NCBI GenBank assembly: GCA_033675265.1
Contig: JAUJYZ010000280.1
Coordinates: 35,001 to 99,000, forward strand
Source: Actinostola sp. cb2023
Lineage: Eukaryota; Cnidaria; Anthozoa; Actiniaria; Actinostolidae
Direction: 5' to 3'
DNA length: 64,000 nucleotides
Part shown: in pieces, positions 34,731 to 46,420 of the stretch
Numbering within the stretch: the stretch's first letter is position 1
How the letters are laid out: every line of letters begins with the position of its first letter
Notes under the pieces: model-generated
The model's input: only the letters and a program-made list of their open reading frames with translations
What the model was told of the DNA's origin: nothing
Databases searched by the model: none
Made by a program: the position numbers and the translations under genes

Positions 34731-37700
34731 TTATACGTCGAGCCATTCTTTCATAAATATACATGTTTTTGGTGATACTACTGCACCGTCGTGACACTTG
34801 TCAACAACCTACAAACAGCAAGACAAGAGTTATAAACTAATTACTACACAGGTATAGTTGCCTCCATCCCAGACCAAGAAAGCAGAACTTGTTACCCATT
34901 TATAAAACGAAGTTTCCAAAGGCTTTTGGGATCATTACCGCCGATTCCGATGAAACGCAACCGCCTAGACTTTGATTTGATGGTTTGTACTTTGCATTAG
35001 ATGGACGTCATCACATGTGAATCATCGAAATATGAAGAGTTTTCGCTCAATAATTCAATAGTATCGTTTATTAGCCATTTCCTACAAGAATAACCAATAT
35101 GAAAGTTATTCTAGCACGTTAGAGCTTTTCTAATTCCGCCTAAGCAATGTACAAACTCAATCCTCAAAGTCTAGGTGGTCGCGTTTCATCAGAATCGGTG
35201 GTAATGGAGATGCTTGTGTTTTACTATCGAAGATGATAAAGTAAAAAAATCCTTAGAAATTTTCCATGTTTCAGTATAGTAAAACACAAGTGCTCCCAGT
35301 AACGATCCCAAAAGCCTTTGTGTGGAATTCGTTTTTGACATGGGCAATAAAGGGCCAATACCTCTTCCAGGGTTGTCAGAGAAAGGTCTATGTACTGGTA
35401 TCACTGGATCAATTTCGCACCATGCATATACCATTTGGCAGTGAATATTACCACCCATACAGACATATATGTAGGGCATAGGCATATATGGCAGTCAGAA
35501 TAATAATCCCAAAGACAAGTACATGTACTTTCAATTTCTAATCCACAAGTCCCCTTTTTCTTACTGGACAAACTCCACATGGTGTTCTTATCACTTACTG
35601 GACAAACTCCACATGGTGTTCTTATTACTTACTGGACAAACTCCACATGGTGTTCTTATTACTTACTGTACAAACTCCACATGGTGTTCTTATCACTTAC
35701 TGGACAAACTCCACATGGTGTTCTTATTACTTACTGGACAAACTCCACATGGTGTTCTTATTACTTACTGGACAAACTCCACATGGTGTTCTTATTACTT
35801 ACTGGACAAACTCCACATGGTGTTCTTATTACTTACTGGACAAACTCCACATGGTGTTCTTATCACTTACTGGACAAACTCCACATGGTGTTCTTATCAC
35901 TTACTGGACAAACTCCACATGGTGTTCTTATTACTTACTGGACAAACTCCACATGGTGTTCTTATTACTTACTGCACAAACTCCACATGGTGTTCTTATT
36001 ACTTACTGCACAAACTCCACATGGTGTTCTTATTACTTACTGGACAAAACTCCACATGGTGTTCTTATTACTTACTGGACAAACTCCACTGACATGGTGT
36101 TCTTATTACTTACTGGACAAGCTCCACATGGTGTTCTTATTACTTACTGGACAAACTCCACATGGTGTTCTTATTACTTACTGGACAAACTCCACTGACA
36201 TGGTGTTCTTATTACTTACTGGACAAGCTCCACATGGTGTTCTTATTACTTACTGTACAAACTCCACATGGTGTTCTTATCACTTACTGGACAAACTCCA
36301 CATGGTGTTCTTATTACTTACTGGACAAACTCCACATGGTGTTCTTATTACTTACTGGACAAACTCCACATGGTGTTCTTATTACTTACTGGACAAACTC
36401 CACATGGTGTTCTTATTACTCACTGGACAAACTCTACATGGTGTTCTTATTACTTACTGGACAAACTCCACATGGTGTTCTTATTACTTACTGGACAAAC
36501 TCCACATGGTGTTCTTATTACTTACTGGACAAACTCCACATGGTGTTCTTATTACTTACTGGACAAACTCCACATGGTGTTCTTATTACTTACTGGACAA
36601 ACTCCACATGGTGTTCTTATTACTCACTGGACAAACTCTACATGGTGTTCTTATTACTTACTGGACAAACTCCACATGGTGTTCTTATTACTTACTGCAC
36701 AAACTCCACATGGTGTTCTTATTACTTACTGGACAAACTCCACATGGTGTTCTTATTACTTACTGGACAAACTCCACATGGTGTTCTTATTACTCACTGG
36801 ACAAACTCTACATGGTGTTCTTATTACTTACTGGACAAACTCCACATGGTGTTCTTATTACTTACTGGACAAACTCCACATGGTGTTCTTATTACTTACT
36901 GGACAAACTCCACTGACATGGTGTTCTTATTACTTACTGGACAAACTCCACATGGTGTTCTTATTACTTACTGGACAAACTCCACATGGTGTTCTTATTA
37001 CTTACTGGACAAACTCCACATGGTGTTCTTATTACTTACTGGACAAACTCCACTGACATGGTGTTCTTATTACTTACTGGACAAACTCCACATGGTGTTC
37101 TTATTACTTACTGGACAAACTCCACATGGTGTTCTTATTACTTACTGGACAAACTCCACATGGTGTTCTTATTACTTACTGGACAAACTCCACATGGTGT
37201 TCTTATTACTTACTGGACAAACTCCACATGGTGTTCTTATTACTTACTGGACAAACTCCACATGGTGTTCTTATTACTTACTGGACAAACTCCACATGGT
37301 GTTCTTATTACTTACTGGACAAACTCCACATGGTGTTCTTATTACTTACTGGACAAACTCCACATGGTGTTCTTATTACTCACTGGACAAACTCCACATG
37401 GTGTTCTTATTACTTACTGGACAAACTCCACATGGTGTTCTTATTACTTACTGGACAAACTCCACATGGTGTTCTTATTACTCACTGGACAAACTCCACA
37501 TGGTGTTCTTATTACTTACTGGACAAACTCCACATGGTGTTCTTATTACTTACTGGACAAACTCCACATGGTGTTCTCATTAGCCCTGTAGAGGAGATGA
37601 TTGGAAAGAGTGCACGATAAAGTATCTTTTGACCAGATGAACTAGACTTGTTGTCAACCACCACCTCTGTTTCTGCTTTACCATCATATATCAGGGTGTT

Positions 37701-40700
37701 GAGGATTGTTTCAATATCTTGAACTGAAAGCTGAACCTGTTGAAGAAACACAGTTTGAAAATATAAAATACAAACATTGACAATTTCCAGGTAGATTTTG
37801 TATTACTGTCCTTGTCAAAAGAGATTTCAAACGACAGACAAAAATTATGGCATGCTCACTGCCCAGGGGGGGTACTCAGGGGTATCAGTGACGGGGAGGT
37901 GCGAAGGCTTATTCGCGGCTTGGGACTTTTTTGGGGTTTTCATTTTTCTGGTGGCCTTTTTTTGATATAAAGATTTTGTCAAGGACTTTTTTTGGGGTTG
38001 ATAAAAATGATATCCTACCGTTCTCGATTTTATGCGGAGAAAAATTGGACTTTTTTGGGGTTACGATTTTGGGCCGTTGGACTTTTTTTGGGTCTTGTTT
38101 TCGCGTAATGGACTTTTTTTGGGTTAAAATGTTTGGCCTCATTCGCACCTCCCCGTCACTGATACCCCTGAGTACCCCCCCTGGGGCTCACTGTCACGTC
38201 ACATAGACCGCACACCATGGACGTTTTCAACAAACTTGTACATGAGACAGACAAAGTATTTGAGAAAGAAATACCAAATCTGTAGCCTTGCCTCTGTTGT
38301 CTTGTCCCTCAACCAGACGCAGCTTTTGATGTTAAGTTGATAATATCCTTACCTTACTTATTCCAAGTTTTGAAATATATTTCCAGACATCATCTGATGA
38401 GGTATATGATGCATTCTTTCTTGCTACTGGATCATCGTGAAGCTTCTCAGCTTGATGAAACTAAAAAGGTAAGTTTATAGATCTAAATAAAACCAAACTT
38501 ATAAACAACTCCCAGTATTAAGGGCATACAAGTGACACAGACGTGTGAAGCCCTTTTTACTTTAACACTTCCGGAGGAAGTGGCCGAGTTATAAAATGCG
38601 CTTTCTTTTTTCTTCTTTTTTTTTTTCTTCGTTTGCCACAAAATGCGAAGTATGTGATTGTATCAGTCAGGAATGTCTGTTTCAGGGTTTCGATTGGTTG
38701 AAAACGGGGTCGATGATATCGGAACGCCTAATGAAGTAATTCTATGCTCAAATGGGTCAAATAGTTTCCGAGCGTATATCAAGCTAAATCCGAAGTATTG
38801 TTCGCTCTAGGTTCGAAGACTAGAAGTGCTGGGTCATCGTTAATAGAAGTGCTAACTCATCGTTCCACGACTACCGACTAGAAGTGCAGTGTAGAAGCTC
38901 GTGCTGTATCGAGAGAGAAGCAGTTGCGTTAAATATGCAGAAGAGAAATGATGTTGTATCAAAGGCAAGCCATCGATCACTTCACTTGTTGGGTTTGAAA
39001 TTTGAAAAATCTGGACTTGTTGTGGGGTCCAGATTTTTTGGAGAACTTTTTGGGGGTAGCTCATATTTTCCCAAAGCAAAAAATGGTCTTTTGGGGGGTT
39101 ATATTATGGACCATACGACATTTTTTGGATTGCGATTTAAGCCCTATTTGACTTTTTTGGGGTTTATCATTTTGCTTTATTTGCACCTCCCTGTCACTCA
39201 ACAGTTAGATGTATAATAAGAGCCCCCCCTCCCCCGGGAACTATACCCTAAAATGAGACACTCAACAGTTTGATGTATTATAAGAGCATTGAGGGGAACT
39301 GATTCTGTGCAATAGGACACAGGGAGCCCAATACAACATTCATTCTACATCTCTACCACAGGGAGCCCAATAAATCATTCATTCTGCATCTTCTACCACA
39401 GGGAGCCCAATATAACATTCATTCTGCATCCTCTACCACAGGGAGCCCAATATAACATTCATTCTGCATCCTCTACCACAGGGAGCCCAATATAAAATTC
39501 ATTCTGCTTCCTCTACCACAGGGAACCCAATAAAATATTCATTCTGCATCCTCTACCACAGGGAGCTCAATATAACATTCATTCTGCATCCTCTACCACA
39601 GGGAGCCCAATATAACATTCATTCTGCATCCTCTACCACAGGGAGCCCAATAAAACAGTCACTCTGCATCCTCTACCACAGGGAGCCCAATATAACATTC
39701 ATTGTGCATCCTCTACCACAGGGAGCCCAATATAGCATTCACTCTGCATCCTCTACCACAGGGAGCCCAATAAAACAGTCACTCTGCATCCTCTACCACA
39801 GGGAGCCCAATATAACATTCATTCTGCATCTCTACCACAGGGAGCCCAATATAACATTCATTGTGCATCCTCTACCACAGGGAGCCCAATATAACATTCA
39901 TTGTGCATCCTCTACCACAGGGAGCCCATCAAGAAGGTGCAAGCAAAATTTATCTTTTTACACAATGTTAACGAGAGCCTCAAAAGAAATGGTTGGCCTG
40001 CCTGTGACAAGGCCTCTTAATCTCTCCTTCCAAAGTTACAAATGAATGCTCAGCTAGGCCTGATTCAAACTTCAAAATTTACATGTGTTGAACGGCCGTG
40101 TCGAACCTAACCAAATCAAACAAGACCGCCTAATTCTCCATTGTTTCTAATGGGGATGTTGTACATGTAAAGTTTGATGTGTAAATTGGGCCTTTTAATT
40201 TTGTTGTTGTTTTGTTAGGGGGAGGGGAGGGGGGAAGAGGGGGACTGGGGAGAGAAGAGAAGCACCCCCCCCCCCCCCCCCCCCCCAACAAAAACAAAAA
40301 GAGAGCCTGCAGGCAGAATTGGGCCTAAGATTAAATAAATCCATGTGGTACCTTTTGTTCCAAAAACTTAAAACATTGATGATTAAGAACTTCCACAAAC
40401 TCTGATTCAAAGTCTTGATCGCTGTACCAGGCCCCACCAGTCACGGATATATCAGGCTCCAGTGTGAACAACATGTACACCTTCTTTCTAGATGCCTGGA
40501 AAGAAACATGGTTCATTTGGTCAACTGGCTTCCTAAGCCAGACTCCCTTGAAACAAACTATTACTGAAGGGGTGTCGAATGGTCTCCACAAAAAGTCAGT
40601 CTCCCAAAATTTCAGTCAAATTTCAAGGTTCTCAAAGTCTTGTTTTTTCGCAAAAAGCTGTCGCAGAGTCTCAAATTTTGAAAACAAAGGAAATCGGTGA

Positions 40701-43634
40701 AAAAGCATCTCGGGCTCGCAAAAATATGCCTTGTCTCGGAGTCTCGCAAAGTCTCGCCTTGACCATTCGACATCCCTTACTGACTGTTACAGCAGATTTC
40801 ATATGACTGTGAAAAACACAGCACATTGCGCTGGCACAGTGAACGCCATGTTCATGGCATGGATTCATTGGTCTGTGTCGTGATTTTTTTCATCCAGTAA
40901 TTAAGGTGAGGTGGGGAGTTATCGGCCTTAGAAAGAGAGAATTTCTCTATAATTGACATAGTAAAACAGCACTGCAGAGACCAAACAAAGATGTCTGTCT
41001 TAGAGAGGTGTCCAGCTTAGAGGGGTGTCTTTCTAGAGAACATTGACTTTACTCCAGTCCAGTAGTCCTAATACTGACCAGAAGAATCAACGATCATGAC
41101 TGCAAGTAATGTGTGTGATACTCACGGCGACTGAGTTTATGGCTTTTATCAACTTCTTGCTCTCCAAATTCTTGAGTATTTTATTGAGTTGTCTCATCTG
41201 AAGGTTACATTTGTATCTAATATCTCGTATCCATATTCCTTAGAAATAGACAATGCCACAGATGTTATATAATAAATTATGAATAACATGGATAGAATGA
41301 AGTTATCCAGGCATCTGATCAATAAATAATGATGATGGTGATGATAATGGTTGATGATGATTTTAAACATTGAATGATGATGCTTTTAAAAATGATTGTG
41401 GTGATAATAATTCTGATGATGATGATAATCAGGGTTTTTAAACAGCCAGTGGACATTTTTGTAAAAGTTGGCAAATGTTATAACCAGGAATTCTGCCAGT
41501 TGTCTGTCTGGCGATTTAAGGCCCATAATGTTGGTGGATGTATAGTGTATGCTAATGAGGAATGCTTTGTTATCAAGCAACGACAAGGTCACCATGACCT
41601 CATGTGTGCAAACCAGCAATTGAATGGGTCCCTGCAAGAACAGAGTAAGTGACTTGTGATCAAAACCCAAATTCTCCACTGAAGTCCAGAGAATCTCGAG
41701 GAGAATCTAGATTTTGATCAGAGATCACTTACGTTGTTCTTGCAGGGACGTCTTCAGTTGAGAATCCTGGATAATGATGATTCTGGTTACTAGTTATAAT
41801 GATTTTGATAACACTGATTATGATGATGATTATGATGCTCTCAGGATACCTTTACTGCCAGCTTCTTCAATGATTTGATAAACTACTTTCTCTTCAACGT
41901 CAAACCCTTTAGTTTTCCTGTGCATATACAGGTAGGTGAATCAACCAAGCAGGCTATATATAGCTAATTGCATAATCGTTGTCGGGTTGAAAATCATAAA
42001 TCATAAAAGCTGAGACCGTTTTGAAGGTATATGAGCTATTTAACTAAGATCCTACAAGTCTGGATAAAAAAGTCGATGATTTGACAATGTTATTTGAGAG
42101 TTTTATTTTCCCATAATTCCTTTTGGTCATAGCTTTCATGATTTTCAACCCGACAACGATTATGCAATTAGCTATATACAGGAGATGGCGAATGATGGGG
42201 TTTTAATGTAGCTAGGAAGGTAAAGTTAGGATATTAGAGGGGAAATAGAGCACTTTAGGACTGATCAGAACACTCGAGAAGTGTTAAGAAGCACTCCGCT
42301 ACAAGTCATGCTTCTCCTAACACTTCTCGAGTGTTCTGATCAGTCCTCGCAATCTCTATAACCACACAGAGCATGTGTATGTATTTTCTATTTCTTCAAT
42401 CACTCCTTCAACCCTAACTAAAGTAAGTGAGATGCCAGAGAGAGAATTAGAATAGGATATTGAAAAACAGTTGTGCGAGACAACTACAACTTATTGTAAG
42501 TGGGATGTCTTGAGGGAGAGGGAATTAAGAACATAAGAGAGACAGTATTCCCTGTTATGTTATATTTACTAAGTCTGTACAATATCTAACACAAACCATT
42601 ACATGTATTCTTGGAGTACATGTTACACCAGAGCAGCCATACTGGTAGCCTACGTGTAGCCGGTTACCAAATACAAAGCAATTATTATTCCTGATTAGGT
42701 TCTCTTGTTGATTCATCCGTGGCGCCTGTTTGTTTATATTTATTTCTGAAGGGATTTTTGGTCACGTGGGTGCACCCCAAGAATAAGTACATACATATAT
42801 ATGTACACACAATGCAGTTCACGTTGACGGACACCATTGGGACGAGACGCAGTGTCCGTATTAACCGGGTGTCCGTATTAAACGTGTATATTTTATAGAC
42901 ATTTGTATGAGTTTCGATTCGGCCCGGGACAGAACAACATGCCCATAATAACCGGGTGTCCATATTAACCAGGTGTCCATTAGGCCGGGTTCCACTGTAC
43001 ATGTATATGTACTTACTGAGCTGCTTGTACATCTTTATATCTGTATAACAGCTGAGAGCCACTCTTTAGTAATTCAATCCTTCCCTAAAACACAACAACA
43101 CACATATAATATGGCTACATTATTGTAGTAATTGGTTTATTTTATAGGATACTTTAATATATATAATTGACACATGCTAAGATTCTTATTTGTTTAATTA
43201 TTAAGCTTAATAGGAGTTAGATATCCGATATTGTTGTTAAGGCTTATCTAGTTTCAGTTGGTAGAGATCACGTACATTGTCAAAAACAAAAAGAGTCACG
43301 CACGAGTGTAAACAATTATTGTAATTTATACTTTGATCATATCTGATGAAGGTATATAATAAAACTTAAAACAGTGTATAATTACTACATATTAAATAAT
43401 AATAGTGTAAATATGTACAATAACCCAAACTGGGCCAAAGTCCATTGAACTTACAATGGACAGCAATCGATTGATAGCCGTGACCCGTTGTTGAGGAGGA
43501 ATTCCAGGCATATCTTGCTGGATAAGATGGTCTGATATGCCTTTAGGATTAGTTCTACATAGGTCACATATTCGTTCTTCGAGGTCTACGGCGCCTACAG
43601 CTTCTTGTTTCACTACGATGTCTGCGACCGCCAT
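34731..43634 (-). CDS. POLR3F: RNA polymerase III subunit RPC6 (POLR3F/RPC39), 8 exons
   Basis: RPC6 joins RPC3 and RPC7 in the Pol III heterotrimer that opens promoters and contacts TFIIIB. Exons (minus): 43634-43455, 43084-43017, 41917-41850, 41238-41126, 40495-40352, 38460-38353, 37736-37554 and 34808-34731; phases join to 313 residues (human 316). Blocks: RVTAINRLLS in winged helix 1, EEKVVYQIIEEAGSKGIWIR and KILKNLESKKLIKA in winged helix 2, VYMLFTLEPD and VTGGAWYSDQDFESEFVEVL, then DIETILNTLIYDGK in the third domain. The C-terminal cysteines CGVC (284, 287), C293 and C304 keep the human spacing and should bind the iron-sulfur cluster. Intron 7 separates CGVCP from the other two cysteines and starts inside a 2-kb array of copies of the exon 7 end. 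The start ATG lies in CCAAGATGGCGG, like AK7. Confidence 0.96.
34916..35325. repeat. Inverted repeat in POLR3F intron 7, beyond the 34-bp array
   Basis: CCAAAGGCTTTTGGGATCAT and GATGAAACGCAACCGCCTAG on the left pair with CTAGGTGGTCGCGTTTCATC and ATCCCAAAAGCCTTTG on the right. No exon was found between exon 8 and the array. Confidence 0.6.
35561..37577 (-). repeat. About 59 x 34-bp tandem repeat of POLR3F exon 7 end plus splice donor
   Basis: On the minus strand each unit is 24 nt identical to the last eight codons of exon 7 (AGAACACCATGTGG then AGTTTGTCCA, residues RTPCGVCP) plus 10 nt of intron, GTAAGTAATA. About 59 copies fill the first 2 kb of intron 7; a few are 38 bp with CTGACATGG (plus-strand view) inserted. 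The true donor is the first, GT at 37553-37552. Later donors shift frame and soon reach a stop (37512). The long plus-strand ORFs here are an effect of the repeat. Confidence 0.95.
37862..38185. mobile_element. hAT-like MITE, copy 1 (8-bp target duplication GCTCACTG)
   Basis: 324 bp with long inverted ends (CCCAGGGGGGGTACTCAGGG and onward to about 44 bp, through CAGTGACGGGGAGGTGCGAA). GCTCACTG is duplicated at 37854-37861 and 38186-38193. An 8-bp duplication fits the hAT superfamily. The inside has repeated GGACTTTTTTTGGG blocks. It is in POLR3F intron 6. Confidence 0.88.
38950..39245. repeat. Degenerate relative of the hAT-like MITE
   Basis: The stretch has the same style of TTTTTTGGGG blocks, ends with TTGCACCTCCCTGTCACTCA and a CCCCCCTCCCCCGGGA tail, and so resembles one half of the 37862 and 45292 elements. 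No clean left end or target duplication was found. Confidence 0.45.
39340..39930. repeat. 40-bp tandem repeat, about 15 copies, POLR3F intron 5
   Basis: Unit of 40 bp built on CTCTACCACAGGGAGCCCAA and ATAACATTCATTCTGCATC. Copies differ by a few bases (TTGTGCATC, AAAACAGTCAC). It does not overlap an exon edge, unlike the 34-bp array in the same gene. On plus it shows a pyrimidine-CACAG acceptor-like motif, but that is antisense to the gene. Confidence 0.9.
40569..40780. repeat. Dispersed repeat, copy 2 (partner at 13601)
   Basis: Starts GTGTCGAATGGTCTCCACAA and ends GACCATTCGACATCCCTTAC, so its ends form a short inverted repeat (GGGGTGTCGAATGG with CCATTCGACATCCC). It matches 13601-13806 along its length, including GAAAACAAAGGAAATC and CTCGGGCTCGCAAAAATA. 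Confidence 0.7.
41627..41749. mobile_element. Hairpin MITE of the GGTCCCTGCAAGAACA family, copy 2
   Basis: GGTCCCTGCAAGAACAGAGT on the left pairs with ACGTTGTTCTTGCAGGGAC on the right; the arms continue through GTGACTTGTGATCAAAACCC. The 15619-15748 element is the same family, and 34480-34575 and 21535-21565 look like decayed relatives. Confidence 0.75.
41959..42176. mobile_element. TATAGCTAATTGC-ended MITE, copy 2
   Basis: Ends TATAGCTAATTGCATAATCG and reverse complement. The inside matches the copies at 12985 and 61338 (for example ATCCTACAAGTCTGGATAAA), in reverse orientation to them and shortened by about 60 bp. Confidence 0.82.
42258..42346. repeat. Hairpin element, GGACTGATCAGAACACTCGA ends
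   Basis: GGACTGATCAGAACACTCGA / GAAGTGTTA pairs with TAACACTTCTCGAGTGTTCT / GATCAGTCC. A similar half-site is at 22549-22580 (CTAACACTTCTGTCGTGTTC). Confidence 0.7.
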
Positions 43635-43732
43635 CTTGGATCCTGAAAATCGTTAGGGGATTGGTAACTAACCACTGAGCGCGCACTGTTGGTGGGTAAG
43701 TACAAAATGCTGACTTTGTTCAGTGAGAACTC

Positions 43733-44237
43733 CAGGGGCGGATCCAGGTTTTTGTCAAACAGGGGGTTGTGTTGCGGGCGTTGTGTTGTGTGAGCGGCAA
43801 AGCCGCGAAGTACTAGGGGGGTGTGGGGGCATGCCCCCCCAGAAACTTTTGAAATCTACAAGCTCTAAAATGCAATTTTTAGAGATCTGGAGTTGTTTTA
43901 TTAACACAACAAAACTCAATTTTCATTAAAATGTTGAGTTTAATTATTGGACATCCAACAAAGATGCTTGGAAGTCTTCTTGGGTGAGCTTACAAGTATG
44001 AAGGCTTCACATACGTTTTGACGCTAAAAACGGCAGGTTCTTTCTGCTATCAGTCAAACCGGCCTCGAAGTCGAACGGTCGTGTAAACAGTATGAATGAA
44101 TTATATTATTCTTACGAGGGAGAGAGCTGAAAGTGCGAGAGAGACCTACGGACAGACATATTTATACAAGCGGTATTAAAAAAATATCCATAGGGGGGGT
44201 TGCAACCCCCAGAACCCTCCCCCTGGATCCGCCCCTG
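43733..44237. mobile_element. CAGGGGCGGATCC-ended element just upstream of POLR3F
   Basis: 505 bp between CAGGGGCGGATCCAGG and its reverse complement, with AACTC repeated on both sides (43728-43732, 44238-44242). Related pieces with a GGGGGCATGCCCCCCCAGAA core lie at about 4617-4717, 58802-58990 and 63363-63490. It begins only about 100 bp from the POLR3F start codon, so it may overlap the promoter. Confidence 0.78.
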
Positions 44238-45104
44238 AACTCATTAGTAATCAGATATTAAACTTTACTAGTGCTCGACGTAAAAACAGTACCCGAAATT
44301 ACTACAGTGCTGGTTGAGGAATATGTGGGGAGAGGGTGGTGTGGGGGGAGGGGAGGTCTCCCATACTGGAGGTGACTGGGGATTTAATAGGGTTTGAAAT
44401 CTGCAATTTGGTACCATGTAGGGGGTCTCAGATTTAAAACGACCACTAAGACGGTAGTTTTATAAGGTGTCGGTCAGCGAATACAATGATCGACAGTAAT
44501 TGCAGATTTTAATCATGTTTCAACAACTTGGAAGAGACTTGGGTACCTTTTCAGGGGTCATTTTAAACATTTATTATCACATTTTTATTAGAATTTATTA
44601 TCATAATTGTATTACATTTTATTGTTAGAGTACAAACATAAATGGTACTATTGAGTACTAAATAGTGATATTTCTATTGTTTTCTATTGACATTTAATTA
44701 GTGCTATTTAGAGCATACAAACATACATACATATAGTTTATTTGTTCTGCAGGTTTGCTTACAATGACGCAAGACTAAAGTCCTGATGTGGACCTGCCTA
44801 TCTACCTATCTAAATGTAAAATTGTTAATTTATTTAATAGTAAATAAATAACGTTACACAGTTTTAGTGTTTTTAATTTTGTAGACATACAAATTTTATT
44901 GCAATATCAGTGATGCTAACAGTATCTATACATTATATAATACTGAGAATGTTGCAAAACTGTGACCATACCCCCCCCCCCCCCCCCCGGGGGGGGGGGG
45001 GGGGGGGGGAGGGTACTTGACCCATGTTTGGGTATAGGGGTGCCGCTGAGGGTTTGAAACCCTGACCCTATTTAGGACAAAAAAATCTAAAATACCTACC
45101 CTGT

Positions 45105-46144
45105 CTACTCAAGTATGTTAAGGCCTGGGTGAGCTGCTATTATGGAACAAAACTTTTTTTGTTGTTGTTGTATTCCTAAAACGTGTCAAAATGACTTGAA
45201 ATTTGGACCATCAATAGAACTTGGGTTGATAAAGAGCCTTAACTCAAAACATTTGCATTAGGGGTGGTCACGTGACCAGTTAGAGAGATATCCCAGGGGG
45301 GGTACTCAGGGGTATCAGTGACGGGGAGGTGCGAAGGCTTTTTTTGGGTTTGAAATTCGCGGCTTGGGACTTTTTTTGGGTTTTCATTTTTCTGGTGGAC
45401 TTTTTTTGATATAAAGATTTTGTCAAGGACTTTTTTGGGGGTTGATAAAAATGATATCCTACCGTTCTCGATTTTATGTGGAGAAAAATTGGAGTTTTTT
45501 GGGGTTACGATTTTGGGCCGTTGGACTTTTTTTGGGTCTTGTTTTCGCGTAATGGACTTTTTTTGGGTTAAAATGTTTGGCCTCATTCGCACCTCCCCGT
45601 CACTGATACCCCTGAGTACCCCCCCTGGGAGAGATATAAGCAATACACAATTATTTTAAGCCGTTGGTGGCGAGTTCAAGTGATAAATTCTAGCTAATAC
45701 CTTAAAGCTATTTCGTTGTAAGTGCTTTATAGATTGTCGTTCGGAATGGGTGACTTTCATTTCTTTTTAAGGAGATATGGGGTAAAACAGGTCACGTGAC
45801 CAGATAATCAAAATCATTTTTATTCAAATTCTCTTTAAAAACAAACAAGAGCCACCCACACCAAACGACAATCTATAAAGCACTGGGAGAGAAATAGATT
45901 TAAGGTATTTGTTAGAATTTCCTACTTGAACTCGCCACCAACGAGCTATTTTTCTGTTTTCCAATGTAATGACGTCATAGGTCACGTGATCATGAAAAGC
46001 TTTGCACTAAAAAGTTAAGGACCCGAAATCCAATGTATGCACTAGTTTTCGTTTAAACATAACAAATGTTTGCTGATCGAGTTATTGAACAAAACGTGAA
46101 TTCTCAAGAAGGCCCAAAACCCAGGCCTTAACATACTTGAGTAG
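45105..46144. mobile_element. Large palindromic element, itself host of a hAT-like MITE
   Basis: TACTCAAGTATGTTAAGGCC on the left mirrors GGCCTTAACATACTTGAGTA on the right. More arm blocks pair inside: TTGGTGGCGAGTTCAAGT with ACTTGAACTCGCCACCAA, and GTGCTTTATAGATTGTCGTT with AACGACAATCTATAAAGCAC apart from small changes. Without the nested element it is about 700 bp. Confidence 0.8.
45292..45629. mobile_element. hAT-like MITE, copy 2 (8-bp target duplication AGAGATAT)
   Basis: 338 bp, nearly the same as 37862-38185 in the same orientation, with AGAGATAT at 45284-45291 and 45630-45637. High similarity of the two copies and intact duplications suggest recent movement. Confidence 0.9.
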
Positions 46145-46420
46145 GACAACACCCTCTATTTTAAGACCCTGTTTAGGTCAAAGGACAAAATACACACAGT
46201 CTTAGCTTCTTTTACACAATTTTAACGCATTTGATGTTGACTGATGACCCCGGGCTGATGACCTACTAAAGACCAGCAACGTCTCGGATCTCGGATGGCT
46301 AAATACCGGATAAAACCATATTTAGGACAGACTCACATAAAATGATATACCCTGTTCAGGGCAGAAGGCCAAAAACCATACCCTGTCCAGCACGTCCCCG
46401 TATAGCCCATATATGGGTGT

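Noticed and set aside
35523..37620. Very long plus-strand ORFs (up to 473 aa) of TGQTPHGVLITYW-type repeats
   Set aside because: They arise because the 34-bp unit has no stop in any plus-strand frame; the stretch is intron 7 of POLR3F on the other strand.
37909..38148. Lys-rich ORF shared by the two hAT-like MITEs
   Set aside because: Shared only because the DNA is shared; it is an effect of TTTTTTTGGG blocks, with no start context or domain.
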